NCBI RefSeq assembly: GCF_947087965.1
Contig: NZ_CAMUES010000004.1
Span: 62,001 to 126,000 of the forward strand
DNA length: 64,000 bases
Direction: 5' to 3'
Origin: an uncultured Mobiluncus sp.
GTDB taxonomy: Bacteria > Actinomycetota > Actinomycetes > Actinomycetales > Actinomycetaceae
Shown one piece after another: positions 18,846-30,357 of this stretch; position 1 is the stretch's first letter, and each line of letters starts with the position of its first letter. A program made the translations under genes and the position numbers. The notes below the pieces were generated by a model, which saw only the letters and a list, made by a program, of their open reading frames with translations, did not search any database and was not told the DNA's origin.

Positions 18846-18983
18846 CGTTACCTCCCTAATAACCAGCCTTTCCAGTCTATCGAATTCCCATTTTCCCTGG
18901 GCAAGGATGACCGAATTCGGGCAATCGTCGCGGAAGCTTAGACTTGCGCCAAAATCTGAGCGTAAAAGGCTCAAACCGCGGGC

Positions 18984-19844
18984 TCACACCCTGGCGATAA
19001 TGTCAGCAATCGAGTCCACGACTTCGTTAGGCCTATAAGAGAAGTTGGTGATTCCTTCGCGATTCGTGGAACCGGTCAGCACCAGGAATGTATGCAGACC
19101 GGACTCTACCCCCGCCAACATATCCGTATCCATCCGGTCGCCAATCATGGCGGTTTCCTCGGAGTGGGCGCCAATCTTGTTCAATCCGGTGCGGAACATG
19201 ACCGGGTTGGGTTTGCCGATAAAGTATGGATTCTTGCCGGTGGCGGCCGTAATCATGGCGGCAATCGCGCCGGTGGCAGGAATGGGGCCGTCCTTGGTGG
19301 GGCCGGTCATGTCCGGATTAGTGGCGATAAACTTGGCGCCCTTGTTGATGAGTTGCACCGCCGTGGCAATCTGGTCGAAAGAATACGAGCGCGTCTCGCC
19401 CAACACCACGTATTCCGGATCCGTGGAAGTCATGACATAGCCCGCCTGGTACAGGGCAGTGGTCAAACCGGCTTCGCCCACCACATAGGCGCTGGATTTC
19501 GGGGACTGAGTTTTCAGGAAAGACGCGGTAGCCAGCGCGGAAGTCCAGATGCGTTCTTCGGGGACCTCCAGGCCGGAAGCCTCCAACCGCGCGGACAGGT
19601 CGCGAGGCGTAAAGATGGAGTTGTTGGTCAAAACCAGGTATTCCCGACCCTTGTCCCGCAGGGCTTGCAGGAACTCAGCCGCACCTGGAATCGCCTTGGT
19701 TTCATGCACCAGTACTCCGTCCATGTCGGTCAGCCAGTACTTGATAGGTTTCACGACCGGGGTGATTTCCTTTTCCCGGTCCTCTTTCGTGCCGAAAGTC
19801 GCGTCCATCATCGCTTCGAGTTTGTCAGCTGTTTGGCTTTTCAA
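18984..19844 (-). CDS. HAD-IIA family hydrolase (NagD-like phosphatase)
   Basis: 286 residues from the TTG at 19844, which has GAGGGG 5-8 nt upstream; an in-frame ATG at 19811 is an alternative. HAD motifs: I DMDGVLVHE, II LTNNS, a cap region with ATNPDMTGPTKDG, III/IV GKPNPVMF and MIGDRMDTDMLAGVESG. This is the layout of NagD/PGP-type phosphatases acting on small phosphorylated metabolites such as nucleoside monophosphates or 2-phosphoglycolate. Substrate not predictable. Divergent from the SDR gene. Confidence 0.88.
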   Translation of the reverse strand: MKSQTADKLEAMMDATFGTKEDREKEITPVVKPIKYWLTDMDGVLVHETKAIPGAAEFLQALRDKGREYLVLTNNSIFTPRDLSARLEASGLEVPEERIWTSALATASFLKTQSPKSSAYVVGEAGLTTALYQAGYVMTSTDPEYVVLGETRSYSFDQIATAVQLINKGAKFIATNPDMTGPTKDGPIPATGAIAAMITAATGKNPYFIGKPNPVMFRTGLNKIGAHSEETAMIGDRMDTDMLAGVESGLHTFLVLTGSTNREGITNFSYRPNEVVDSIADIIARV

Positions 19845-19970
19845 TGTGTTCCCCTCAATTTGCTTCGGTCCCCAGATTCTGGGGAGGCGACAGAACCCAA
19901 ACGCCGGAACACCGGCAAAGACTGCCGGACGCGCCGGCTTTGGCAACTCAAACGTTCACTTATAAGGTTA

Positions 19971-19992
19971 TGCAATAGAAGAATTTATTGCA
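19971..19992. promoter_or_regulatory. Inverted repeat TGCAATA-N8-TATTGCA
   Basis: Perfect 7-bp arms (19971-19977, 19986-19992) between two divergent genes, ending 8 nt before the SDR start codon. Position suggests an operator for the SDR gene. Confidence 0.45.
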
Positions 19993-20000
19993 ATGATTAG

Positions 20001-20894
20001 GTGATTTTTGTGGCGAAATGGGCGCTGATTACGGGGGCTTCCAGCGGTTTAGGTGAGGAATTCGCCTGGCAATTAGCTGCCGAGCCGCTCAACGTCGTGC
20101 TGGTCGCCCGGCGTCAAGACCGTTTGGAGGCTTTGGCGCAGCGGATTCACACCACTCTAGGCGTCGAAACGGAAGTCTTGGTCGAAGATTTGTCCACCAA
20201 GGCCGGTCAGTACGCGGTCATTCGCCGCCTGCGCGACGACTCCCGCCCGGTCGCGGTGCTGGTCAACAACGCCGGTTTCGGTTTGGGGCAAACTTTTGTG
20301 GGCGGAAAGTGGGACCGCGAGGACGCAGCCCTAGAGGTGATGGTGCGGGCCTTGTGCCGGCTGACGTTTGAGGGAGCACAAGCGATGGGGTCACGTACCC
20401 ATCGCCACGCACCCGGCAAAGCGGAACGGTTGTTACAAAAATTGACCGGCCAGCCCGCGCTGGGGAAAGCCTCGGGCGGCGGGGTCATCATCAATGTTTC
20501 CTCCGCTACCGCCTACACCGCTATGGGCACCTACGCGGCGATGAAGACGTGGGTGCGGTTCTTTAGCGAGGCTGTTTCTACCGAGCTGCGCGGCACCGGC
20601 GTATCCATCACCGCTGTGGCGCCGGGACTAATGAAAACCGAGTTCCACCAATCAGCCCAGATGAACGCCTCGGTCTGGCCCGAATACGGCTTTGTCGATC
20701 CCGAAACAGTCGTCAGAGCCACCATCGAAGCAGCTCGCCACCGCCGCGTCCTGGTCACCCCGACCGTTCGGTACAAAATCGCGATGGCGGGCGCGCGCCT
20801 GGCTCCCCGCTGGCTGATGCGCGCCCTGTTCAACTCTCGCCTATTCTCCCGAGCACTGAACCCCAACCCCGAACCGGAACGAAACGCCAACTAA
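20001..20894 (+). CDS. SDR family NAD(P)-dependent oxidoreductase
   Basis: 297 residues. Rossmann fold with TGASSGLG near the N-terminus (cofactor binding), NNAG at mid-length and the YAAMK catalytic Tyr-x-x-x-Lys after SSATAYTA. It matches the classical SDRs close to fatty-acyl/keto reductases (DltE/YqjQ-like). A moderately long segment between NNAG and the active-site Ser is rich in Arg/Gly. Start is GTG at 20001 with no Shine-Dalgarno sequence; GTG 20010 is equally possible. Substrate unknown. Confidence 0.85.
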   Translation: MIFVAKWALITGASSGLGEEFAWQLAAEPLNVVLVARRQDRLEALAQRIHTTLGVETEVLVEDLSTKAGQYAVIRRLRDDSRPVAVLVNNAGFGLGQTFVGGKWDREDAALEVMVRALCRLTFEGAQAMGSRTHRHAPGKAERLLQKLTGQPALGKASGGGVIINVSSATAYTAMGTYAAMKTWVRFFSEAVSTELRGTGVSITAVAPGLMKTEFHQSAQMNASVWPEYGFVDPETVVRATIEAARHRRVLVTPTVRYKIAMAGARLAPRWLMRALFNSRLFSRALNPNPEPERNAN

Positions 20895-20898
20895 AAAA

Positions 20899-20930
20899 AC
20901 GGAGGGGAACCCGGGCGGGCTCCCCTCCGT
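20899..20930. terminator. Bidirectional terminator SDR / fba
   Basis: ACGGAGGGGA (20899-20908) pairs with 20921-20930. The A-run at 20893-20899 gives the U-tract for the minus-strand fba transcript. Confidence 0.85.
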
Positions 20931-20944
20931 AAGACAGACGCGGT

Positions 20945-21970
20945 TTACTTCATCTTGGTCCCGACCGAACCCAGACGCTCGCAAGCCTCGACGACGCGCG
21001 CGGCCATCCCGGCTTCTGCCGCCTTGCCCCAAGCACGCGGGTCGTACTGCTTCTTAATGCCGACTTCGCCGTCAACCTTTAGCACGCCCTCGTAGTTCTT
21101 CATCATGAAGTCCACAACCGGACGAGTGAATGCGTACTGGGTATCGGTGTCAACGTTCATCTTGATGACGCCGTTAGCCACAGCGGTGGCGATTTCCTCG
21201 GCCGAGGAGCCGGAGCCGCCGTGCATCACCAGGTCGAACGGACGGTTGCCGGCGTTGAAGTGCGCGCCGACTTCCTCCTGAATGGTGCCCAAGAGCTCGG
21301 GACGCAGCTTGACGTGACCCGGCTTGTACACGCCGTGGACGTTGCCGAAAGTCAAAGCAGTTAGGTACTGGCCGTTTTCGCCCAAGCCCAGCGCTTCGAC
21401 AGTCTTAATGCCGTCCTCGGTGGTGGTATAGAGTTTTTCGTTGATTTCCCCAACAACGCCGTCTTCTTCGCCGCCGACGACGCCGATTTCCACCTCGAGG
21501 ATGGTCTTGGCCGCGGCCGCCTTGGGCAGCAGACGCTTGGCAACTTCGAGGTTCTTTGCCAGAGGAATGGAAGAACCGTCAAACATGTGAGACTGATAGA
21601 ACGGCAGACGACCGGCCTTCACTTCCTCGATTTCCAGGTCGATGAGCGCTTCGGTCCAGGAGGACAGCTTGTCCTCAGTACAGTGGTCGGTGTGAATCGC
21701 CACGTTAACCGGGTAATTCTGAGCAACTTCACGAATATAAGCCGCCATCGCCAGCGAACCCGCCACACGATCCTTAATCGTTGAGCCAGACCAGTATTCC
21801 GCACCGCCCACGGACACCTGAATGATGCCGTCAGATTCGGCTTCGGCGAAACCACGCAGGGCTGCGGTCAGCGTCTGCGAGGAAGTCACGTTGATGGCCG
21901 GGTAGGCGAACTTGTTATCCTTGGCGCGCTTGAGCATTTCCTTATAAACTTCGGGGGTTGCAAGAGCCAC
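20945..21970 (-). CDS. fba: Class II fructose-bisphosphate aldolase
   Basis: 341 residues. Zn-dependent cleavage of fructose-1,6-bisphosphate in glycolysis. Metal and substrate signatures are present: AIHTDHCTEDKLSSW (His pair), SSHMFDGSSIPL-like SHMFDGSSI, GVVGGEEDG, GNVHGVYKPGHVKL and DLVMHGGSGSS. GTG start with AAGGAGA 8 nt upstream, following a TATATAAAA stretch. It lies 198 bp after pyrE on the same strand. Confidence 0.95.
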   Translation of the reverse strand: MALATPEVYKEMLKRAKDNKFAYPAINVTSSQTLTAALRGFAEAESDGIIQVSVGGAEYWSGSTIKDRVAGSLAMAAYIREVAQNYPVNVAIHTDHCTEDKLSSWTEALIDLEIEEVKAGRLPFYQSHMFDGSSIPLAKNLEVAKRLLPKAAAAKTILEVEIGVVGGEEDGVVGEINEKLYTTTEDGIKTVEALGLGENGQYLTALTFGNVHGVYKPGHVKLRPELLGTIQEEVGAHFNAGNRPFDLVMHGGSGSSAEEIATAVANGVIKMNVDTDTQYAFTRPVVDFMMKNYEGVLKVDGEVGIKKQYDPRAWGKAAEAGMAARVVEACERLGSVGTKMK

Positions 21971-22168
21971 GATTATCTCCTTTTATATAGCGTCGGATTG
22001 TCTTATGACGTGTCCCATTCTTTCACTTTTGGGCACAGTTTTCGCGTCTTTCGCGGATTTCCCAGCTCGGTTTTATGGAAGAAAAGCTGGGTGACAAAGG
22101 TCATTTGGCCCTGGCACAAGGGAGGTTGCGGCGGCGCGGCCGGGCAGGCGGGTTGTCTCTAAAGAACG

Positions 22169-22738
22169 TTACGCCAGTCCCAAGTCCGCTAGACCCAGCG
22201 CCGCAAAATAAGGATAGCCAGCAGCTTCGATTTTCTCTCTCGCCCCGGTGGCGCGGTCGACCACCACGGCAACAGCAACGATTTCGGCACCCGCAGCCTT
22301 TAAGGCTTCGGCGGCTTGAAGGGGCGAACCGCCGGTGGTCGAGGTGTCCTCCAGGACGACGACACGCTTACCCGCCACTTCCGGGCCTTCAATCTGGCGT
22401 TTCATGCCGTGGTCTTTCGCTTCTTTACGCACCACGAAAGCGTCGAGGCTCAAGCCTCGGGCCGCCGCCGCGTGCAGCATCGCCGTGGCGACCGGGTCAG
22501 CACCCATCGTCAACCCGCCCACCGCGTCGATTTCCGAAACGGGGAACCCATTTTCTTCCAGCAAATCCAGCATGACATGGCCAATCAGCGGGGCGGCCTC
22601 GTGGTGCAAGGTAGCGCGGCGCATATCGACATAAAAGTCCGATTCTTTGCCCGATGCCAGGGTAACTTTCCCGTGGACCACGGAAAGGGTTTTCACAAGT
22701 TCAGCGAGTTTTGTCAGCTGCGGATCATTCTTTTTCAC
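22169..22738 (-). CDS. pyrE: Orotate phosphoribosyltransferase
   Basis: 189 residues. Converts orotate and PRPP to OMP in pyrimidine synthesis. The PRPP-binding loop is clear (VVLEDTSTTGGSPLQAAEAL), and the orotate/PRPP loop KEAKDHGMKRQIEG is present. The GTG start at 22738 has no Shine-Dalgarno sequence; a TATGCT box 6 nt upstream suggests a leaderless mRNA. Divergent from the TrmH-type gene with only 23 bp between start codons. Confidence 0.93.
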   Translation of the reverse strand: MKKNDPQLTKLAELVKTLSVVHGKVTLASGKESDFYVDMRRATLHHEAAPLIGHVMLDLLEENGFPVSEIDAVGGLTMGADPVATAMLHAAAARGLSLDAFVVRKEAKDHGMKRQIEGPEVAGKRVVVLEDTSTTGGSPLQAAEALKAAGAEIVAVAVVVDRATGAREKIEAAGYPYFAALGLADLGLA

Positions 22739-22764
22739 GCTTTAAGCATAAAGTGTAAAGCGTG
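22736..22764. promoter_or_regulatory. Mirror-image divergent leaderless promoter pyrE / TrmH-type gene
   Basis: Perfect 9-bp inverted repeat CACGCTTTA (22736-22744) and TAAAGCGTG (22756-22764) whose outer three bases are the GTG start codons of both genes. Between them lie overlapping -10 boxes: TATGCT on the minus strand (22745-22750) and TAAAGT on the plus strand (22749-22754), 6 and 7 nt from their start codons. Confidence 0.6.
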
Positions 22765-23463
22765 GATGAGAGCAATAAACCGGTGGATAGTCCTGCAGAC
22801 CCGGTAGATTTAGCGCCTGGGACAGTGGGGGTGGGTCCTTGGCCGACTGATGAGCCTCTGCCGGCAGGCTCCCAATATGACCCGGAGTTGCTGCGGGACG
22901 GCGACGCCCGCAATGTTCCTGACCACTACCGCTATTGGAGGCTGGATGCCATCAGGGACGATTTGGACCGATTGTTACAGCCTGGACCGGGGGAACCCAC
23001 GCTAGAAATCGCGATTGAGAACGTGGGTCATGATTTCAATACCGGATCCATCATCCGCACCGCGAACGGCCTGGGAGTGCGCCACATCCACATCGTAGGC
23101 AGGCGGCGGTTTAACCGGCGCGGAGCGATGGTTACGGACCGCTACCTGCACCTGCACTACCACCCGGAGGTACGGGACCTGGTGGCATACGCCGCCCAGC
23201 AAGAACTCACGATAGTAGGGATGGATAATTTCCCCGGCGCCGAACCGCTGGAAACCGTCGTGTTACCTCCGCGCACCCTGATGGTTTTCGGCGAGGAATC
23301 ACAGGGCCTGACCCCTGCCATGCAAAACGTTTTGGAACGATTAGTACAGATTACGCAGTATGGTTCGACCCGGTCACTAAACGTGGGCCACGCGGCCGCC
23401 ATCAGTATCTGGGCTTGGCGGCGCACCTATCCGCCACGTCCCGCCAGCCTCGCAAACTCGTAA
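22762..23463 (+). CDS. TrmH/SpoU-family RNA methyltransferase
   Basis: 233 residues. A SAM-dependent trefoil-knot methyltransferase that methylates ribose 2'-OH in tRNA or rRNA. SPOUT motifs: motif 1 NVGHDFNTGSIIRTANGLG with the conserved Asn and Arg, motif 2 LMVFGEESQGL, motif 3 QYGSTRSLNVGHAAAI. The N-terminal ~55 residues are Pro/Asp-rich and probably disordered. GTG start, apparently leaderless (TAAAGT 7 nt upstream). Target nucleotide not predictable. Confidence 0.88.
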   Translation: MDESNKPVDSPADPVDLAPGTVGVGPWPTDEPLPAGSQYDPELLRDGDARNVPDHYRYWRLDAIRDDLDRLLQPGPGEPTLEIAIENVGHDFNTGSIIRTANGLGVRHIHIVGRRRFNRRGAMVTDRYLHLHYHPEVRDLVAYAAQQELTIVGMDNFPGAEPLETVVLPPRTLMVFGEESQGLTPAMQNVLERLVQITQYGSTRSLNVGHAAAISIWAWRRTYPPRPASLANS

Positions 23464-23495
23464 TCCGCCAGGACGCACCCCGAAAATCCCGCACC

Positions 23496-24446
23496 TCACT
23501 GTTGCGCCAAGAGAGCAAGCTCGCGAATCTGGGCGTTAAGGTCGGGCCACAGCGCCTTGTGAACCGAACCAAACTTTTGTGCACCCAGGAATGCCCCGGC
23601 CGTTCCGGCCACTCGGTCCACCCAGATGAACGACCCCGACTGCCCGAAGTGGCCGATGACTTCCGGCGGAAAAGACACCGGCAGATAGTGTGGCGACTTC
23701 ACGCCGTGCAACTCCACCCCGGTCGCCCAGAGATTGTCCTTCTGCGGTCCGTACCCCGGCAGCAGTCCACGCAGTCCAGGATGCTGCGGAACGCAAAACC
23801 CATCGAGGTCACGCTCGGTAAAGCCGAGAACCCCTGCCTCGGGGCTTAACAGTTCCCCCGCCAAGCGCGCCAAGTCACTCACCGGACCCGCCGCACCCCA
23901 CGCCGGAGAGTGCGATAAAACTGTACCGTCCATTCCAAGTGGTTCCAAGACCGTTTCTCGCACCCAGTCCGTCCACGGTTTCCCCACGGCCTTTTCCGCT
24001 ATCTCCCCGGCCAATTCGAAGTTGTAGTTCGAGTAGATTCGCTTGGTAAACGGCGCTATTGCGCGCGCATCAGGCCGAGCAATCCCGAACTTTACCCCCA
24101 GGCGAGGTCGGTCAGGAGCGGCCATCGGCGCATCAAAAGGCAGACCGGAACAGTGCGACAGCAAGTCCACCAGCTTCACTTCCGGAGCTGCCGGGGAACC
24201 GACCAAGGTGCGTAAAGACAGCGCGGGTGTGGCCAGGGATTGACGCCAAAATGCCACTGCGACCAAGAACTTGGTGACCGACATCCAGGGAAAAGACCGG
24301 TTGAGGTCCGCCGGGTCGGAAGCGGCCGTCCAGGCGTAGACATTCCCACTGGATTGACGCGACAAAACCGCTAAGGCATAAGGAAAGTTAAAACCCTGGC
24401 GTGCCGGCAGGTGCGCCGCCTCGAGAGACCCGAATGCTACACTCAT
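23496..24446 (-). CDS. Serine hydrolase of the beta-lactamase/PBP4-like fold
   Basis: 316 residues. The SVTK motif (Ser-x-x-Lys nucleophile, ~residue 56) and YSNYNFELAG (Tyr-x-Asn) identify the serine beta-lactamase-like superfamily (esterases, DD-peptidases, beta-lactamases). No signal peptide is visible, so a cytoplasmic esterase-type activity is more likely than beta-lactam hydrolysis. Lies 24 bp downstream of a TetR gene on the same strand and may be its target. No Shine-Dalgarno sequence is seen before the ATG. Confidence 0.82.
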   Translation of the reverse strand: MSVAFGSLEAAHLPARQGFNFPYALAVLSRQSSGNVYAWTAASDPADLNRSFPWMSVTKFLVAVAFWRQSLATPALSLRTLVGSPAAPEVKLVDLLSHCSGLPFDAPMAAPDRPRLGVKFGIARPDARAIAPFTKRIYSNYNFELAGEIAEKAVGKPWTDWVRETVLEPLGMDGTVLSHSPAWGAAGPVSDLARLAGELLSPEAGVLGFTERDLDGFCVPQHPGLRGLLPGYGPQKDNLWATGVELHGVKSPHYLPVSFPPEVIGHFGQSGSFIWVDRVAGTAGAFLGAQKFGSVHKALWPDLNAQIRELALLAQQ

Positions 24447-24470
24447 CAGTTTTTGACCGACCGATACAAA

Positions 24471-25121
24471 TTATTGAATCCAGCCGGACTCCCGGTAGTG
24501 TAGCAGCAGTTCTTCCTGATACTCAGGCAGGAACACCGAGAGGAAATAACGCGCCAGTTCCTCCGCAGCATCGAATTCCCGGTCATAAAGCCAATGAATC
24601 ATGATGCCGTAATAAACAGCGGCTTGAATTTCCGCTAAATGAGTCGGATCCTCCGTGGCGGCGACTTTGCCGTCCTGCTGTAAGCGAGACCAAACCCGCT
24701 TTAAAACACTAAGCAAACGTTCGGAGCGGCGCATGTAATGATCATGGGCGGGATGAATCTCAGACGAGGCTTCCACCATCATCATGCATTCCACTTCGAT
24801 AATCATGGGATTTTCGTTTAGCCGCGAGGTGACCTCTAACAGGGTGTCCAGCACCGGCAACGCGTCTAACTTTTCAAGGTTATCCAGGTCAAAACCAACC
24901 TGTGTTTCGTAGCGCTGCACCACGCTCATTAAGAGAGCCTCTTTGGAGGGAAAGTGGTAGATGACACCGGGATGCGAAATGCCCACGTGACGAGCGACGT
25001 CACGCAGAGACATGCCGTGATAGCCGACCTCAGCGAGTAAATCAACAGCCGCGTCCAGGATTGCTTCACGCCTTGCTAAGCCCGATTGATAGGGGCCGCG
25101 CTCCCGTTTTTCCGCAACCAT
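24471..25121 (-). CDS. TetR/AcrR family transcriptional regulator
   Basis: 216 residues. N-terminal TetR domain (ARREAILDAAVDLLAEVGYHGMSLRDVARHVGISHPGVIYHFPSKEALL), then an all-helical ligand-binding domain. GGGAGAGG precedes the ATG. Probably represses itself and the downstream serine hydrolase. Ligand unknown. Confidence 0.9.
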   Translation of the reverse strand: MVAEKRERGPYQSGLARREAILDAAVDLLAEVGYHGMSLRDVARHVGISHPGVIYHFPSKEALLMSVVQRYETQVGFDLDNLEKLDALPVLDTLLEVTSRLNENPMIIEVECMMMVEASSEIHPAHDHYMRRSERLLSVLKRVWSRLQQDGKVAATEDPTHLAEIQAAVYYGIMIHWLYDREFDAAEELARYFLSVFLPEYQEELLLHYRESGWIQ

Positions 25122-25307
25122 AACCTCTCCCGCTGGTAAACCAACACTTTAAATCCCTATTCCCAGTAAAATGCCAGGGAACTCACAACTAATCCTAACT
25201 TACCACCCGGTAAACTTCCACGTTTCGAGACGCGGTCTCCAGGAAAAAATTACCTCAAGGCGGCGCAAAATCACATCTACACCGCCTTGAACAGGTAATT
25301 TATCGAA

Positions 25308-28052
<2,745 letters not shown>

Positions 28053-28238
28053 AGATATCATTCCCTTTCGCCATTCGGCACTTATATAAACAGCATTTGC
28101 GGGCGGCGCATTCCGCGATAGAAAAGTAAAATCTGGGTTTTCACTCTCTGCGTAATTTGGTAAATTCCCTTCCGCACTCCGGTGAAGTCTGATAGAAAAG
28201 AATTACCAATTTCAATTTTTAAACAAGAAGGAGTTCTC

Positions 28239-28520
28239 ATGGGTTTTGAAGATTTGACTGGTAAGGCTAAGGACTTGGGCGACAAGGCCAAGGGTATTGC
28301 CGAGGATTTGGGCGATAAGACAAAAGACGCCGCTAAGGATTTGGGCGATAAGGCCAAAGACGCGGTGGACGCCGCCAAGGACGCGGTGACTTCCGAGGAA
28401 AAGACCGACAAGGTTTTGGACGACATTGCCGGCGCTGCCAATAAGGCTACCGGCGGCAAGTTCGCGGACAAGATTGACGCTGCCCGCAATGCTGCTGACG
28501 ACAAGTTGGGCGGCAAGTAA
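28239..28520 (+). CDS. Rv0909/MT0933-antitoxin-like small protein with LEA-like repeats
   Basis: 93 residues, AAGGAG 7 nt before the ATG. The C-terminal half (DKVLDDIAGAANKATGGKFADKID, then AARNAADDKLG) matches the pattern of the MT0933/Rv0909 antitoxin family. The N-terminal half consists of approximate 11-residue repeats built on DLGDKAKD, highly charged and alanine-rich, as in LEA/CsbD-like stress proteins. No toxin gene is adjacent, so an antitoxin role is doubtful; it lies between clpB and hspR, facing away from both, suggesting a stress role. Family assignment is from pattern recall. Confidence 0.7.
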   Translation: MGFEDLTGKAKDLGDKAKGIAEDLGDKTKDAAKDLGDKAKDAVDAAKDAVTSEEKTDKVLDDIAGAANKATGGKFADKIDAARNAADDKLGGK

Positions 28521-28566
28521 GGCCTCGAATGTTGGCTTCGTAATCCCTGATTAAGAGGATTATTCC

Positions 28567-28604
28567 GGGGGACGCTGGGGATACCGGCGCCCCCGCGGTT
28601 TTTA
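28567..28604 (+). terminator. Terminator after the small stress protein gene
   Basis: GGGGGaCGC pairs with GCGCCCCC (one bulge), followed by GCGGTTTTT. Lies between convergent genes. Confidence 0.65.
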
Positions 28605-28650
28605 ACCGAAAGTGCGGGATAACCAAGCAAAGCCATTCACTCCCACACCC

Positions 28651-29214
28651 CTATTGACCCCACACCACCAGGGCACCCGACTGGGAGGACATTTCCAGAG
28701 GGAAACCGAGTGATTGGGTTTTTTCGGGACGCTGCCCGCGGTTCAGTTTGGTGACTTCACCGCTGGAAGAGGCGGCAAAGACCCGGTTCTGCCGGTTGGC
28801 CGCCAGAGCGAGCGCCGCGTTTTCCGCTTCGAGTTCATCCACGCGCCGTTGCAGAGCCATGATGCGCCGAACCCCCTCCAGGTTCACACCCTCCCCTTGA
28901 GACAAGGTTTGCACCTGGTGCAGCCGAGCCAAGTCCCGCAGCGAGTAGCGCCGCCCGCCCCCGCCGGTGCGCCCCGGAACCACCAGACCCATCCGGTCGT
29001 ATTGACGCAGGGTCTGCGGGTGGATACTCATCAGTTCGGCTGCCTGAGACACCCGAAATCGGGGTTTAACCCAAACCTGCTGAGCCTCCACCTCGCTGAG
29101 CCCCCCAGCGCCTCGAGCCCCACCGAATTCTTTGTGTAGAATCGTCTCGACCAGCCGCCGATTGTTGGAATACAGCAGCGACAGGGCCGCGTTCATCTCA
29201 TCGATTAGGCTCAT
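28651..29214 (-). CDS. hspR: MerR-family heat-shock regulator HspR
   Basis: 187 residues. MerR-type helix-turn-helix RFRVSQAAELMSIHPQTLRQYDRMGLVVPGRTGGGGRRY, then a coiled coil (RIMALQRRVDELEAENAALAL). Represses the dnaK operon through HAIR elements, using DnaK as co-repressor in studied actinomycetes. Unusual ~50-residue N-terminal extension (MSLIDEMNAALSLLYSNNRR...) before the HTH. Its AGGAGG overlaps the dnaJ stop codon, indicating tight coupling in the dnaK-grpE-dnaJ-hspR operon. Confidence 0.92.
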   Translation of the reverse strand: MSLIDEMNAALSLLYSNNRRLVETILHKEFGGARGAGGLSEVEAQQVWVKPRFRVSQAAELMSIHPQTLRQYDRMGLVVPGRTGGGGRRYSLRDLARLHQVQTLSQGEGVNLEGVRRIMALQRRVDELEAENAALALAANRQNRVFAASSSGEVTKLNRGQRPEKTQSLGFPLEMSSQSGALVVWGQ

Positions 29215-29222
29215 GACACCTC

Positions 29223-30323
29223 CTAAAGAGCGACCTTCCGATCCAACTCGGCACGCGGATCAGCGCTGCGAGTCGCCGCCGCGAAATCATCGACGGCTTT
29301 CTTGGCAGCTCGCGAGAGCTTTTGCGGCACAGCGACCTGCACCGTCAAGCGCAGATTCCCCCGCCCCTTCTTCGTGTGCAGGCCGTATCCGGGAATGCGG
29401 ATTTCCTCACCAGATTGTGTACCGCTCGGTACATTAACTTTCACGGTCGTGCCATCTGGCAGCGGCACTTCAATGAGCGCCCCATTGACGGCCTCCGCAA
29501 AGGTAATCGGCAGGGTAAACAGCAAATCCTTGCCGTCCAACTGCAGGAAAGGATGCGGGGAAACATTGCAGGTCACCACCAGGTTGCCCGGTTCGCCGCC
29601 GTTAACGCCCGGCTTGCCCTTACCTTTCAGACGAATCTTTTGCCCGTCCCGAACCCCCGGAGGAATCCGCACACTAATTACCTCACCGTGCAGCTTGAGG
29701 CGAATGGTGGCGCCGTTATAAGCCTGTTTAAAGGTCAGCTTCGTGGAAGCCGTGAGGTCGGCACCGTCTTGCGCACGGAAGGCGAACTTACGTGCCCCCG
29801 CATTGGGCGCCCCGGCACCATAACTAGGCTCAGCCGCGGGCCGGGCTCCTCCCGGATAACCGGAAAAACCCTGCCCAAAACCGGTGTAGGACGCACCCGG
29901 ACCCGCTCCGTCAGCGCTATCCGCGTAGCGGGTGAACGTGTTGAGAATATCGCTCAAATCCGGTCCGGTTTTGCCGTAAGTGGTACTGCCCCCGCCGTAG
30001 CCGCCAGAAAACATCGCCGAAAACACGTCCTCGAAATCGGAGGCGGAACCGTGACGGGAACCCCCGGCCCGAAACCGGGGACCGCCAGAGGCCATGGCCC
30101 GCAAGGCATCGTACTTCTGACGCTGTTCAGGATCGGAGAGAACCGAGTATGCCTCACCGATTTCTTTGAATTTTTCCTCGGCGGCTTTATCGCCGGGATT
30201 CTGGTCTGGGTGATATTGACGCGCGAGCTTGCGATAGGCCTTTTTCAGGTCTTTATCCGTCACGCCCTTCGATACTCCCAGGACCGCGTAATAGTCCTTA
30301 TCAATCCAATCATTGGTGCCCAT
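29223..30323 (-). CDS. dnaJ: DnaJ-type co-chaperone without zinc finger (type II)
   Basis: 366 residues. N-terminal J domain (DYYAVLGVSKG, HPDQNPGDK), a Gly-rich linker (~residues 90-160), then C-terminal substrate-binding domains (FKQAYNGATIRLKLHG, PPGVRDGQKIRLKGKG). The CxxCxGxG zinc repeats of type I DnaJ are absent, so it is CbpA-like. It stimulates DnaK ATP hydrolysis. Third gene of the operon. Confidence 0.93.
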   Translation of the reverse strand: MGTNDWIDKDYYAVLGVSKGVTDKDLKKAYRKLARQYHPDQNPGDKAAEEKFKEIGEAYSVLSDPEQRQKYDALRAMASGGPRFRAGGSRHGSASDFEDVFSAMFSGGYGGGSTTYGKTGPDLSDILNTFTRYADSADGAGPGASYTGFGQGFSGYPGGARPAAEPSYGAGAPNAGARKFAFRAQDGADLTASTKLTFKQAYNGATIRLKLHGEVISVRIPPGVRDGQKIRLKGKGKPGVNGGEPGNLVVTCNVSPHPFLQLDGKDLLFTLPITFAEAVNGALIEVPLPDGTTVKVNVPSGTQSGEEIRIPGYGLHTKKGRGNLRLTVQVAVPQKLSRAAKKAVDDFAAATRSADPRAELDRKVAL

Positions 30324-30357
30324 CGCTTACCCCCTTTCCATTTGCTTGGTTCACGAT

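Noticed and set aside
17796..18941. 381-codon plus-strand ORF opposite exonuclease III
   Set aside because: Antisense of a well-supported gene; no recognisable domain or start signals.
22741..22758. Minus-strand stretch resembling the E. coli lac promoter -35 region (TTTACACTTTATGCTT)
   Set aside because: The match is by chance: spacing to the start codons and actinobacterial -10 boxes explain the sequence better.
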